Positions 15,866-25,544 are shown, counted from the first letter of the stretch. The stretch: DNA of 32,616 nt from Planctomycetota bacterium (GCA_027063065.1 JAMOSO010000047.1:1-32616), one strand, 5' to 3'. Notes: generated from the sequence alone by a model not told the origin. Numbers and translations are program-made.

Positions 15866-16987
15866 ATGACAAATCTAATAAGCAAGCATTATCAAAATGC
15901 TTCTATTATAGTTATAAAGGTAGGATCTAATATCTTAACTGATCCAAAAAATGGTGCCAATCGACAAGCTATTAATAATCTCGTTGATGGTATTGCTCAA
16001 TATCGTAAAGATGGTAAATTTGTAATTTTAGTGTCATCTGGCGCAGTTGGATGTGGTAAAACAAGTACGCATTTTAATAAGAAAAAAATATCTGTTCCAC
16101 AAAAACAAGCCTTGTCTGCCATTGGACAGATTCAATTAATGCATTTTTACTCAGAAGCATTTAATAAAAAAAAGCTTACTACTGCCCAAGTATTATTAAG
16201 TCGCAACAGCCTTAAAGACCGTAAACAATACAATAATTTACATTACTGCATAACAGAACTATTTAATCAGGGCGCTGTACCAATCATTAATGAAAACGAT
16301 GCTCTAGCCACTGAAGAATTATCAATAGGAGATAATGACACCATTGCATCATTAATTGCCACTAGAATTGGCGCGGATATACTAATATTATTAACTGCAG
16401 TAAATGGTTTGCTTGATTCTAAAGGACAAACCATAACAAACTTAAATAAAATTAATACTAACGAATATAACTTTACCTCAATAGCATCCAAATCTAGCTT
16501 TGGCACTGGCGGTATGAAAGCTAAACTAGATGCAGCAAAGTTATCAGCAACAAATGGCATACCTGTCATAATTGCCAACGGCAGTACAAAAAATATATTA
16601 TGTAAAATTATAACTAATGATGCACCAACAACATTTATTCAACCGCTTGGAACTAAATTAAAAAGTAAAAAATCGTGGATTTTAGCGGCTAGCTCTAAAA
16701 AACGTGGATTTATAGAAATAGACAACGGCGCTTGCCAAGCTATTACAAAAAAAGGCAAAAGTCTATTGCCTGCTGGGGTTAGCCAAATTCATGGCACATT
16801 TAAAGCTGGTGATGTCATTAAAATATTTAATAATAAGCAACATATTGGTGTAGGTATTACAAATTTTAATAATCAAGATACCCAAAAAATAGCTCGCAAA
16901 CACTCTAGCCAAATATCAAAGATATTAAATGAAAGTACATATAATGAAATTATTCATAGGGATAACCTTGTTATTCTTGAACACTAA
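15866..16987 (+). CDS. proB: Glutamate 5-kinase with C-terminal PUA domain
   Basis: First enzyme of proline synthesis, phosphorylating glutamate with ATP in the cytoplasm. The 373 residues comprise an amino-acid kinase domain and a PUA domain. Kinase motifs include IVIKVGSNILTD, LVSSGAVGCG, the IPIINEND-like AVPIINENDALATEE, IGDNDTIASLIA, and FGTGGMKAKLDAAKLS. The PUA domain (about 275-365) includes KRGFIEIDNGA and SLLPAGVSQIHGTF. The length fits the E. coli-type enzyme, which is feedback-inhibited by proline. proA is not adjacent; the gene lies between hisB and a sigma factor. Confidence 0.96.
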   Translation: MTNLISKHYQNASIIVIKVGSNILTDPKNGANRQAINNLVDGIAQYRKDGKFVILVSSGAVGCGKTSTHFNKKKISVPQKQALSAIGQIQLMHFYSEAFNKKKLTTAQVLLSRNSLKDRKQYNNLHYCITELFNQGAVPIINENDALATEELSIGDNDTIASLIATRIGADILILLTAVNGLLDSKGQTITNLNKINTNEYNFTSIASKSSFGTGGMKAKLDAAKLSATNGIPVIIANGSTKNILCKIITNDAPTTFIQPLGTKLKSKKSWILAASSKKRGFIEIDNGACQAITKKGKSLLPAGVSQIHGTFKAGDVIKIFNNKQHIGVGITNFNNQDTQKIARKHSSQISKILNESTYNEIIHRDNLVILEH

Positions 16988-17010
16988 ATAACAGATGAAA
17001 AAATAAATTT

Positions 17011-17823
17011 ATGGCAATTGATTATAATAACCGACAAGATTTACAAAGCTACTTAGAAGGTATTCAGCAATATAAGCTACTTAGTGCAGAAGAAGAAGTT
17101 GATTTGGCTCGTAAAGTACAACAAGGTGATGAAGCCTCAAGAGATAAAATGGTTTTAGCTAATTTAAGACTAGTTATTGCTATAGCGTCAAATTACCATA
17201 CACGCGGATTGGTCATATCCGATTTAATTGAAGAAGGCAACCTTGGTTTATTAAAAGCTGTCAAAATGTTTAATCCAGAGCTTGGCTTTAGATTTTCTAC
17301 CTATGCCTCTTGGTGGATAAAATTATATATAAAACGTGCCATCACTAATAATTCTCAAACAGTAAAAATTCCTTCGTATATGATTGAAGATATATATAAA
17401 TGGATGAAAACTCGCAATCGTCTACGTGATGAAACTGACAATAATCCATCACTAGAAGATATTGCTGAAGCAATGAATGTTAACAAAAAGAAGGCTACCT
17501 CTATCGTTAAAGCTATGAAATTAATGGAAAATTATAATATTAACGAAAATGCTGATATGATTTTACAAGTAGCCTCTAAAGATAATAGTGAAGATTCTAT
17601 TTTTGGAAATTTTGATAAAAATATTATTAGGCGAATTGTTGACGAGCTAGATGAACGTGATCGTTTTATAATTATCAGACGTTTTGGTTTAGATGGTGAA
17701 GGCAGTCAAACCCTAGATGAAATTGGCAAAGACTTAAACTTAACCAGGGAACGTGTGCGCCAATTGGAAGCTAAGGTAGTATCTAAATTAAGTCAACTTT
17801 TCAAGCGAGAATCCAACCTGTAA
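17011..17823 (+). CDS. Sigma-70 family factor, RpoD-like with regions 1.2 to 4
   Basis: The 270-residue factor contains region 1.2 (LQSYLEGIQQYKLLSAEEE), a full region 2 including NLRLVIAIASNYHTRGL, LIEEGNLGLLKAV and the -10 recognition helix FRFSTYASWWIKLYIKRAI, region 3, and region 4 ending in a helix-turn-helix (TLDEIGKDLNLTRERVRQLEAK). It lacks the long N-terminal region 1.1 and the non-conserved domain of a large RpoD, so it is either a compact primary-like factor or a group 2/3 alternative. It is the third sigma factor in the window and the only non-ECF one. No clear Shine-Dalgarno sequence precedes the ATG. Its last 31 bp overlap the convergent dprA end. Confidence 0.9.
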   Translation: MAIDYNNRQDLQSYLEGIQQYKLLSAEEEVDLARKVQQGDEASRDKMVLANLRLVIAIASNYHTRGLVISDLIEEGNLGLLKAVKMFNPELGFRFSTYASWWIKLYIKRAITNNSQTVKIPSYMIEDIYKWMKTRNRLRDETDNNPSLEDIAEAMNVNKKKATSIVKAMKLMENYNINENADMILQVASKDNSEDSIFGNFDKNIIRRIVDELDERDRFIIIRRFGLDGEGSQTLDEIGKDLNLTRERVRQLEAKVVSKLSQLFKRESNL

Positions 17824-18896
17824 TTATTGCCTGCTTCTTTACGCACTAATTTATCTATTTCTAACAATGTTAATCTAGCTAAAATATCGGCTCGATTATC
17901 TTGACAGTACGTTAGGATTTCTTCCAATTGCATAGATTTATTATTTAACAGATTGCAAATTGTCTTACCTAATTTATCATCGGGTAAGTTTAATTTTTCC
18001 TCGCAAATATCATGCAAATCCCAATCACTAAAATTATCAATAATATCTGTAGCATTTCTCAATAAAATTGCCCCATCTCTAATAAGGTGGTGGGCTAACT
18101 CTGAACCAGGCATATCAACAGGCCCAGGCAATGCAAAGACATCTCTACCCTGATCTAAAGCCCAATTTACCGTTGATAATGTACCGCTACGCATACCACC
18201 TTCAATTACAACAACAGCCCTGGATAATGCCGAAATCAGCCTATTGCGCTTTGGAAAGTGATAAGCTAATGGCGGTGCATCTAATGGATATTCGCTTACT
18301 AATAAACCACAGTCTGATTCGACAATTTCCTTAGCTAAATATTTATTTTCGGCAGGATAAATCTGAGCTAACCCCCTACCCATAACGGCTATTGTAGCAC
18401 CGTTAACATCTAATGCACCACGATGCGCAGATGTATCAATACCTCTTGCCAAACCACTAAAAACAATACCACTTTGTTTTGCAATATCGCTAGCAATAGT
18501 ACGCGCATTATCTTTGCCATAACAACTACATCTTCTAGAACCAATAATAGAAACAGACTTAGAAAAATCAAATTGACCATTTCCCATAACATATAACATC
18601 AAAGGTGCTTCGGCTAAATTTGCTAATTCTTTTGGAAATGATTCATCTACAATAGATAATAAATCAATACCGATTTTATCACATCGCTCTTTTTCTTTGC
18701 CAATAGCTTGTTCATCAATATTTAACCAACGCACTGCCCTAGCTTTACCCAACAAACTAATTAAGTTTTTTTCTGGAATTTTTAATGTAGCTAAAACATC
18801 ACCACCGACTGCATCTAATAAGCTTAAAAATTCAAAATTACTAATGCCTCCAGCCAATGCCGCACGAATACCAATATCTATATTAAACCCCTCCAT
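17793..18896 (-). CDS. dprA: DNA-processing protein DprA
   Basis: Cytoplasmic protein that binds incoming single-stranded DNA and loads RecA during natural transformation. The 367 residues contain an N-terminal helical SAM-like part, then the Rossmann core with IIGSRRCSCYG, SGLARGIDTSAHRGAL, PAENKYLA, HFPKRNRLISALS, SGTLSTVNWALDQGRDVFALPGP and DGAILL. The C-terminal winged helix is also present (about 310-362). Full-length DprA conservation suggests a working competence or recombination role, although no com genes are in view. It lies 4 bp after aroB at the end of a minus-strand block, and its 3' end overlaps the sigma gene by 31 bp. Confidence 0.95.
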   Translation of the reverse strand: MEGFNIDIGIRAALAGGISNFEFLSLLDAVGGDVLATLKIPEKNLISLLGKARAVRWLNIDEQAIGKEKERCDKIGIDLLSIVDESFPKELANLAEAPLMLYVMGNGQFDFSKSVSIIGSRRCSCYGKDNARTIASDIAKQSGIVFSGLARGIDTSAHRGALDVNGATIAVMGRGLAQIYPAENKYLAKEIVESDCGLLVSEYPLDAPPLAYHFPKRNRLISALSRAVVVIEGGMRSGTLSTVNWALDQGRDVFALPGPVDMPGSELAHHLIRDGAILLRNATDIIDNFSDWDLHDICEEKLNLPDDKLGKTICNLLNNKSMQLEEILTYCQDNRADILARLTLLEIDKLVRKEAGNNYRLDSRLKS

Positions 18897-18900
18897 ATAG

Positions 18901-20001
18901 TTAATCCAAAGACCCTTCGTTTTCTAAAACTGCAACAATTTCTTCACGGCTAATATCATCAAATAACTCTACTTTGCCCTGCTTAACTGGTAAAATAAAA
19001 CGTATATTACCTGCTAAAGCTTTTTTGTCTTTAGACATTATCTTTAATATCTTAGAGATATTAAATGATGTCATTTTTTCATCAAACTTTAAACGCATTC
19101 CAAAATTATTTAATAATGCATACTGACGTTCATATACTCGCTTTGTGCACAACCCGCGATTCACTGCAATAGCACACGCATAAATCATTCCTGCTGAAAT
19201 AGCCTCTCCATGTAAATAGCCTTTGTAATTACTGATAGATTCAAAAGCATGGGCTATTGTATGTCCATAATTAAGTATGGCTCTTAAGCCTGACTCTTTT
19301 TCATCTTGAGCCACAACAGATGCTTTAATCTTACAAGAACGAATTATCATCTCTTCTAATGCAGTAATCTGACGTTTTTTAATGGGAACAATATTTTTTT
19401 CTAAGTACAACATAAAAGAAGTGCCCCAAATCATTCCATATTTTATAACTTCAGCCAAACCTGCATAATATTGTTCTTCACTTAATGTATTTAAAACTTC
19501 TGGATCTATTAAAACCATACTTGGCTGGTGAAAAGCACCCAACATATTTTTACCGCGTGGGTGATTAATTCCTGTTTTGCCACCAACCGAAGAATCCACC
19601 TGAGCCAATAAGGTTGTTGGTACTTGCACAAATTTAATACCGCGCATATAACTAGATGCAGCAAAACCGCTAATATCACCTATCACACCACCACCTAATG
19701 CAACTACAACTGAATTACGATCTAAGCCTTTACTTAACATAAAATCCCAAAGTCTATTTAGCTTTTCTATAGATTTTGTTTTTTCGCCAGCTGGTAAAAC
19801 AATTTTATGTATTGTACAATCCAATATTTCTAAAGACTTTTGAACACGTTCTGCGTATAGTTTTGCAACATTGCGATCAGTAATTAAAACAATTGCTGTA
19901 GGTGCTAAAGTTTTTATTTCTTGACCAATATTATCTAATAATTTAGATTCTGTTTTTATGCAATATTCATGTGCTGGAACTTTGACTTGTATCTTCTTCA
20001 T
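18901..20001 (-). CDS. aroB: 3-dehydroquinate synthase
   Basis: Second shikimate-pathway enzyme, converting DAHP to dehydroquinate with NAD and a divalent metal in the cytoplasm. The 366 residues carry VVALGGGVIGDISGFAAS, VPTTLLAQVDSSVGGKTGIN, KNMLGAFHQP, a metal-ligand segment AGLAEVIKYG, and LNYGHTIAHAFE. I chose the ATG at 20001 (MKKIQVKVPA) because AAGGA precedes it at a suitable distance; the TTG two codons earlier is unlikely. The start lies inside the end of the preceding gene by 35 bp. It is followed closely by dprA. No other aro genes are adjacent. Confidence 0.96.
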   Translation of the reverse strand: MKKIQVKVPAHEYCIKTESKLLDNIGQEIKTLAPTAIVLITDRNVAKLYAERVQKSLEILDCTIHKIVLPAGEKTKSIEKLNRLWDFMLSKGLDRNSVVVALGGGVIGDISGFAASSYMRGIKFVQVPTTLLAQVDSSVGGKTGINHPRGKNMLGAFHQPSMVLIDPEVLNTLSEEQYYAGLAEVIKYGMIWGTSFMLYLEKNIVPIKKRQITALEEMIIRSCKIKASVVAQDEKESGLRAILNYGHTIAHAFESISNYKGYLHGEAISAGMIYACAIAVNRGLCTKRVYERQYALLNNFGMRLKFDEKMTSFNISKILKIMSKDKKALAGNIRFILPVKQGKVELFDDISREEIVAVLENEGSLD

Positions 20002-20920
20002 CTTCAATCCTTTTTTTATCTTTAGAATGTCGTTTGCGAATAGAAACCTTTTTAGGATTTAATTTTTTACGACCGCGATTTGCATACATAAATTCTCTAA
20101 AATCTTTATCGGCATTCATCGTTGATTTATGCAATATAAATGCAAAAATACCAGCTAAAATTAAAACACCTATTACTAAATATTGTAAATAATCTTCTGC
20201 TTTATGTTTAGGAGGTAGAATTTTATTTAACTGACGACTAAATAATAGCGGTGTCCACTGCCATTTATTACCTCGATTGCGATAACACCAACGCTTCATA
20301 AAAATACCAGTCATAGTAACCATATCATCTACTTTAACATCAAGGGCATCCAAAGTCTGAAATGAATATAAATTATGATCCAAATCCATTATCTGACCAT
20401 GATAATTATATTTTATTTGTGCTGGATTATTCGGAGCTAACTCTTGCTTAAATAATGTCCTAATTTGACCTTTAAGCGTAATTATTTTGCCACGATGTTT
20501 ATCTGGATATTGCATTAAATCACTAAACCTAATATCCGTTGGTATTCGCAAAGACTGTGCCTTCCAATAAGCATCAGTTTGTGTGCATAACTTAATTAAC
20601 ATATAATAATAAACACCTGCCTCTAAACTCAAGTTAGCTACATCTTCAGGATATTTATAATCATCAAAAACAGATTCGTAAATTCTTGGCATTTCCTGAA
20701 AATCCTTATGCGCAGGCAACTGTCTTGGAACAACCTTATCTGGAACAACAACATTAGAATTAACAAACTTATCATTGGCAGTTGGCACAATAACCTTAGT
20801 TACTTTTGACATATCATAAATTACAACTACTACTAATAACAATGCCATTAATGCCAAGCCTAAACGAATTTGCAAAGCTGGTAATATTGGTTTCTTTTTT
20901 TTAGGTTTAAAATCTATCAT
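19967..20920 (-). CDS. Uncharacterised membrane protein with possible OB-fold-like domain
   Basis: The 317 residues have a TM segment near 19-37 (LGLALMALLLVVVVIYDM), an extracytoplasmic domain of about 200 residues, a second TM segment near 246-264, and a very basic tail (many Lys and Arg, then Asp/Glu and Ser). Within the central domain, HRGKIITLKGQIRTL, a beta-rich stretch, and VDDMVTMTGIFMKRWCYRNRGNKW followed by TPLLFSR resemble OB-like domains of membrane proteins found in Planctomycetes and Verrucomicrobia. No function is established to my knowledge. It starts 1 nt after the pdxB stop and overlaps aroB, so co-translation is likely, but I see no metabolic link to either neighbour. Confidence 0.65.
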   Translation of the reverse strand: MIDFKPKKKKPILPALQIRLGLALMALLLVVVVIYDMSKVTKVIVPTANDKFVNSNVVVPDKVVPRQLPAHKDFQEMPRIYESVFDDYKYPEDVANLSLEAGVYYYMLIKLCTQTDAYWKAQSLRIPTDIRFSDLMQYPDKHRGKIITLKGQIRTLFKQELAPNNPAQIKYNYHGQIMDLDHNLYSFQTLDALDVKVDDMVTMTGIFMKRWCYRNRGNKWQWTPLLFSRQLNKILPPKHKAEDYLQYLVIGVLILAGIFAFILHKSTMNADKDFREFMYANRGRKKLNPKKVSIRKRHSKDKKRIEDEEDTSQSSST

Positions 20921-20921
20921 T

Positions 20922-22055
20922 TTACTTATCGTTAACCTTAAAGCCTAAATGCTTAAATATATCTTTTAATTGATTATCAGATATGTCCAAATTAATCATA
21001 TCCCATTGACGACGCATGGGGTAAGTTCGTCTTTGATTTTCAAAAGTAGTCGATTTATCTGGATTAGTATTTGGTAACAATCTAAAACGTTTATCATCTG
21101 CCATAATATTATAGCACTGTTGTATAACCGTATTTAAAACATCTTGTACAGTTTTTTTGTTAGTTTCAACACATATATTATTAGGTTCTACAATGGGCAA
21201 AACATCGTTAATATTATAGTTTAAATCACAATTTAAAAACTTACATAACGATGTGTATAACATTGTTGTACCATTTAATTTACCTTCGTAACTATGTCCA
21301 GCAATATGTGGTGTGGCTATATCAGCAGTTGCTAATAAATCCAAAGAGATATCTGGCTCATTAACCCAACAATCAATAACTTTTGCTTGCAAATTTGCAG
21401 TAATTAATGCATCTTCATCTACAATGCCACCACGAGCTGCATTAATAAAAATAGTTTTATCATTTAATTGCTCAATTATTTGAGCCGTTATCATCCCTTT
21501 AGTCTTATCCTTGCCTACATCAGTAAGTGGGGTATGCACAGTAATAATATCTGCCTGCATAGCAGTAGTTAAATCAACAAAATCACCTTCTTCTTGACGC
21601 TGTCTTGGAGGATCGCAACAAAGAGGCTTTAAACCAAGAGCCAAAGCCTTTTTTAAAACATTTTTACCGACATTGCCCACACCAATTATGCCTATGGTTT
21701 TACCTGCCAAAGTTATATTTTTTTGTGTCGCTATATGCAATAAAGAAGCTGTTATATATTCTGATACAGATACAGCATTACAACCTTGGGCAGATGCAAA
21801 ATAAATACCACGATTTTTTAAATAATCTTGATCGACATGATCTAAACCTATAACACCCGAGCCAACAAACTTAACAGGCGTACCATCCAATAAATCTGCA
21901 TTTATTTTTGTGCGTGAACGCACCAATAAAACATCTACGTCTAATAAATCTTGTTTACAAATTAAACGACCTGCCTTGGTGGTTACTTCGCCAAGCGATG
22001 AAAAACATTCTACCACTAAAGGTAAGGCATCATCTGCTAAAATTTTCATTTTCAT
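20922..22055 (-). CDS. pdxB: 4-phosphoerythronate dehydrogenase
   Basis: NAD-dependent cytoplasmic enzyme of DXP-dependent pyridoxal phosphate synthesis, oxidising 4-phosphoerythronate. The 377 residues almost equal E. coli PdxB. Motifs: VGSGVIGLDHVD, QGCNAVSVSEYI, the nucleotide loop GIIGVGNVGKNV, INAARGGIVDEDAL with the substrate Arg, CWVNEPDI with Glu, and TPHIAGHSYEGK with the catalytic His. The roughly 85-residue C-terminal extension after this is the PdxB dimerisation domain and separates it from simple phosphoglycerate dehydrogenases. GGAG lies 10 nt before the ATG. The upstream neighbour is the SLC12-type transporter. Confidence 0.93.
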   Translation of the reverse strand: MKMKILADDALPLVVECFSSLGEVTTKAGRLICKQDLLDVDVLLVRSRTKINADLLDGTPVKFVGSGVIGLDHVDQDYLKNRGIYFASAQGCNAVSVSEYITASLLHIATQKNITLAGKTIGIIGVGNVGKNVLKKALALGLKPLCCDPPRQRQEEGDFVDLTTAMQADIITVHTPLTDVGKDKTKGMITAQIIEQLNDKTIFINAARGGIVDEDALITANLQAKVIDCWVNEPDISLDLLATADIATPHIAGHSYEGKLNGTTMLYTSLCKFLNCDLNYNINDVLPIVEPNNICVETNKKTVQDVLNTVIQQCYNIMADDKRFRLLPNTNPDKSTTFENQRRTYPMRRQWDMINLDISDNQLKDIFKHLGFKVNDK

Positions 22056-22093
22056 ATAATAATACTCCGTTTATGCACATTCAAGTATGCATA

Positions 22094-24277
22094 TTATAAA
22101 CTCATATCCTGAGCAGAATGTACATAAAGTAAACGATTAATTCCTGTTGCTAATTTAGTCATATTTGACAAAGCATCCATATCCATAGAAGTTGGTTCAG
22201 CCATACCTAAAATTACCATTGCCGAACCTTGGGATTGCTCTTGCAATGTTTTAGTAAAATCAACTCCAACTATAACCTCGGTCTGAGTTTTAATTCTGGC
22301 AGCATTACTTAAATCAACCAAATGCTTAATAGAATCTTCCTTGCCAGCCTCATCACTTATCATGCGTAATAATCTAATATTTTTATCACGCCAACCTATA
22401 TTTGTTTGCAAAATATGAGCTAACAATAACATTAACTCACCATTGCCTCTGCCTAACCACCAAACATCAATTCTGCCTTTAGGTACATTCCAAGGCTTAA
22501 TATCAACATCAACACAATGCAATAAGCCTATACTTTTACCCAACCGATTTGCAATACGCAAATACGATAATATTTCATCATGCTTATCCACAGCATTTTC
22601 TATCAAGACCATATTAGGTTTTAAAGCCCCTACGCCACTGGATTGCATTAACGAAGAAAATGCATCCTGTAATTTAGGTGCCATCGTAATAAAAGGAAAT
22701 GCCTGTAAGCGATGGGTGTTAATTAAATTTCGCATCGCTGTAATGACAGTACGATGTCTATCAAGATATTCTTCTTCTGGAGCCGCCAAAACTTGCGCCA
22801 ACATCAACATACCATGTTCACCTGCTAACCACCTACCCTGCACTGCCAAATATATTTTTTTATCACTTAATGCCCCCATCACCATAATAGATGGACGCCA
22901 ATTTTTAGGATGGTATTTTTCTTCCTCTAACATTAATAGATTTTGTCTTGCCCGTTCAAGAGCTACTCCAGAATTAATATCACCCCACGAGGTTTCCAAC
23001 TGCTTGCGAATTAAATACCGATAAATTATCACCATAACAATTATAGCTATAAATGCCCATAAAGGATCAATCAATATCATCACAGCAGTACACAATAATG
23101 CACCCAATAAAGCAACGCTCCAGTGACACCATCTAAAAGTTGGTCTATAACTTGGATTGTGAGAATATGACTCCATAAAAGTTGCAAAATTAAGTACCCC
23201 ATAGGTTATCATAAAAAACATTGTTATAATTGGAGCTATAGCATTTAAATCACCAACCGCTATACCTATTTGCGAAACAATCAAAGTCAATACAACTGCC
23301 CTGCGCGGTTCTTTGGCTTTGCCACTTTTAACAGCAAAAAAATTTAAAAATACAAATGCTTTATCCGCTGCCAATGCTTGTAAAATTCTAGGCGCTCCCA
23401 TCATAGATCCTAAAGCTGACGATAAAGTCGCAGCAAAAATGCCAGCCAAAATTAATGGTGCCGAAATTGACAAATGTGATACAACCATAGTATCGTCAAG
23501 TAAACTATTTCGATTAGTCGAGCCAGCCAATAAAAATACAAAACTAAAATATACTAGAGCTGTTACCCCTATCGATGCCAAAGTTCCATTAGGTATAGCT
23601 TGGGCAGGTTTTTTTAGATCACCACTCATATTTGCACCAGCCATGATGCCTGTTGCTGCTGGAAAAAACAAAGCAAACGCTGTCCAAATACTAGAATGTT
23701 GAGGATATGCTGGTTGTAAATTACTTAAAAAAGTCGCTGTCTGCCAATTGCCAATTGCCCCTAAAAAAAAAGAAATGACCGCTAAAATCAAAACTGCCAA
23801 AATGCCATATTGTAATTTTATAGTCCAGCCAGCCCCAATAAATACACATATAAAAACAATAAAATTAACACCACTTGCTACTAATCGATGGTATTCTTGC
23901 AATAATGGATATACCGTTTCTAAGGTCTCGGTAAAACCAATTACATACATTGCCACAGATAAAGCTTGCGACAAAAAAAACACGGCACCAATTGCCCCAC
24001 CAAACTCAATACCTAATGATCTACTAATTAGATAATAAGCCCCACCACCTTTTACTTTAATATTAGTAGCAATTGCGGATAATGACAAAGATGTGATTGT
24101 AGTTATTGTTTTAGCCATCAAAACTATCAACAAACCATGCAACACGCCGCTTTGTCCAACCACCTGACCAAAACGCAAAAACATTATCACGCCCAAAATT
24201 GTCAAAGTACAAGGCACAAAAACACCACCGAATGTACCAAAACCATTTTGAGAATTATTTTTTATCGTAGTAGCCAT
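22094..24277 (-). CDS. SLC12/CCC-type cation-chloride cotransporter or amino acid permease
   Basis: The 727-residue inner membrane transporter belongs to the APC superfamily. The N-terminal signature is GTFGGVFVPCTLTILGVIMFLR, followed by SLSAIATNIKVKGGGAYYLISRSLG, which is the hallmark of the SLC12 (Na-K-Cl cotransporter-like) branch. About 12 TM segments fill the first 420 residues, including PAATGIMAGANMSGDLKKPA. The remaining 300 residues form a soluble domain (QGRWLAGEHGMLMLAQVL, WWLGRGNGELMLLLAHIL), also typical of this branch. Bacterial members are poorly characterised; ion or amino-acid symport is inferred. It starts 1 nt after the stop of the radical SAM gene. Confidence 0.88.
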   Translation of the reverse strand: MATTIKNNSQNGFGTFGGVFVPCTLTILGVIMFLRFGQVVGQSGVLHGLLIVLMAKTITTITSLSLSAIATNIKVKGGGAYYLISRSLGIEFGGAIGAVFFLSQALSVAMYVIGFTETLETVYPLLQEYHRLVASGVNFIVFICVFIGAGWTIKLQYGILAVLILAVISFFLGAIGNWQTATFLSNLQPAYPQHSSIWTAFALFFPAATGIMAGANMSGDLKKPAQAIPNGTLASIGVTALVYFSFVFLLAGSTNRNSLLDDTMVVSHLSISAPLILAGIFAATLSSALGSMMGAPRILQALAADKAFVFLNFFAVKSGKAKEPRRAVVLTLIVSQIGIAVGDLNAIAPIITMFFMITYGVLNFATFMESYSHNPSYRPTFRWCHWSVALLGALLCTAVMILIDPLWAFIAIIVMVIIYRYLIRKQLETSWGDINSGVALERARQNLLMLEEEKYHPKNWRPSIMVMGALSDKKIYLAVQGRWLAGEHGMLMLAQVLAAPEEEYLDRHRTVITAMRNLINTHRLQAFPFITMAPKLQDAFSSLMQSSGVGALKPNMVLIENAVDKHDEILSYLRIANRLGKSIGLLHCVDVDIKPWNVPKGRIDVWWLGRGNGELMLLLAHILQTNIGWRDKNIRLLRMISDEAGKEDSIKHLVDLSNAARIKTQTEVIVGVDFTKTLQEQSQGSAMVILGMAEPTSMDMDALSNMTKLATGINRLLYVHSAQDMSL

Positions 24278-24278
24278 T

Positions 24279-25544
24279 TTATTTTATTTTTAATTTACCT
24301 AAAGTTTGTTTTGCAAAATCTTGTTCAAATTCATCGTTATTAGCATAATGCCAGCCAAAAACTTCATCCCAAAAACGCTTGTGTTCCATACACAAATATC
24401 TAAAGACTTTACCTCGCCAATTTTCAAATGCTAAATCTATGTGCTTAAATAATTTAATTTTAATATGATCTGGGTATGATAATTTGCCATGTGGATCAGG
24501 AGTTGGTTGCATCTGCAAAATTTTAGTAGCCTCACCCCTTTGACGTATCGCTTGCATCACTGGCTTAATTAAGGTTACTGTGCCAAAGGAGATAAATTGT
24601 ACCTGTTGCGAATCAAACATTTCCATTACAGTATTGGCCAAATTTGTATAATCTTCCTGCCAATTTTTATAGTAAATCATAGGATGAAAATGAAAAGCTA
24701 CTTTGATACCTTTTTGTGCTACTTGCTTAGCAGCGTTTAACCGTTGACTTAAGCTAGCTGTAAAATGCTCTTCACTATCAATAATAGTTTGGGGGTTTAA
24801 ACTCCACGAACACACAACATTTGCTGGAACATCATTATCCAACAGCCAAGAAATATTATCGCTTTTTGTCTTAAACTCTAACATTACATTTGGATATTGA
24901 CGGGCCCAATCACATAATATTTGTAAATTATTTTTTTTATTACCCCAAGCTAATGAATCACTGCTTTGTCCAGTTCCAAAATGATAATATTTATTAATAT
25001 CAATTTTTATTTGTGATAATTTTTGTTTTAAATCGACATCAAAACGCACTTCATTACCATAAAAAGTTTGAATGGTACAATAACTACAACCATATAAACA
25101 ATTTTCTACTGCATCAATTGTCTTTAGATTACAACAAACTGTTTTTGGTGATTGCACTGGGCATTCTCCAAAAATCTTACGTTGAGTATCGCAAGCGACT
25201 GTTTTTAATTTTTTACGCTGTACAATATTAATTTTATCCGAATAATCAGTCGGTTGAGAACGCAACAAATCTAATTTAGTACGTAACAATTTAAATAGCT
25301 TTTTACGCCTTTGAGAACCCACAATATGCTCGGGTATTTTTATTTCTAACGTATCCCATAATTGTCGTAAAGAAACTTCGTTCCACATATTTAAATCACA
25401 TGAATACTCCACCAATTCACGAAATTCTTGCATTGTGCAATAATATGCAAAACAAATAGATTTAATCTCATCTTGTTGAACATCATCTAAACTATTGAAT
25501 AATTTATTACTTAAATAGCCTTCGTAGCGCTGTACATAATCCAT
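24279..25544 (-). CDS. Radical SAM protein of the spore photoproduct lyase (SplB-like) family
   Basis: The 421-residue protein contains a radical SAM cluster motif, CLYGCSYC (C149-x3-C153-x2-C156), of the CxxxCxxC type. YHFGTGQSSDSLAW, FKTKSDNI, WSLNPQ and KVAFHFHPMIYYKNW follow. These match the spore photoproduct lyase group, whose founder repairs UV damage in spore DNA. Four further Cys at about 118, 128, 137 and 138 precede the cluster. The organism is probably not a spore former, so the substrate may differ. Such homologues are common in non-spore formers and largely untested. TATAAT lies 6 nt upstream of the ATG at 25544. It heads the block with the SLC12-type transporter. Confidence 0.82.
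   Translation of the reverse strand: MDYVQRYEGYLSNKLFNSLDDVQQDEIKSICFAYYCTMQEFRELVEYSCDLNMWNEVSLRQLWDTLEIKIPEHIVGSQRRKKLFKLLRTKLDLLRSQPTDYSDKINIVQRKKLKTVACDTQRKIFGECPVQSPKTVCCNLKTIDAVENCLYGCSYCTIQTFYGNEVRFDVDLKQKLSQIKIDINKYYHFGTGQSSDSLAWGNKKNNLQILCDWARQYPNVMLEFKTKSDNISWLLDNDVPANVVCSWSLNPQTIIDSEEHFTASLSQRLNAAKQVAQKGIKVAFHFHPMIYYKNWQEDYTNLANTVMEMFDSQQVQFISFGTVTLIKPVMQAIRQRGEATKILQMQPTPDPHGKLSYPDHIKIKLFKHIDLAFENWRGKVFRYLCMEHKRFWDEVFGWHYANNDEFEQDFAKQTLGKLKIK

Noticed and set aside
22443-24035. Plus-strand ORFs opposite the SLC12-type transporter
   Set aside because: They are antisense shadows without family motifs; the minus-strand reading has clear transporter signatures throughout.
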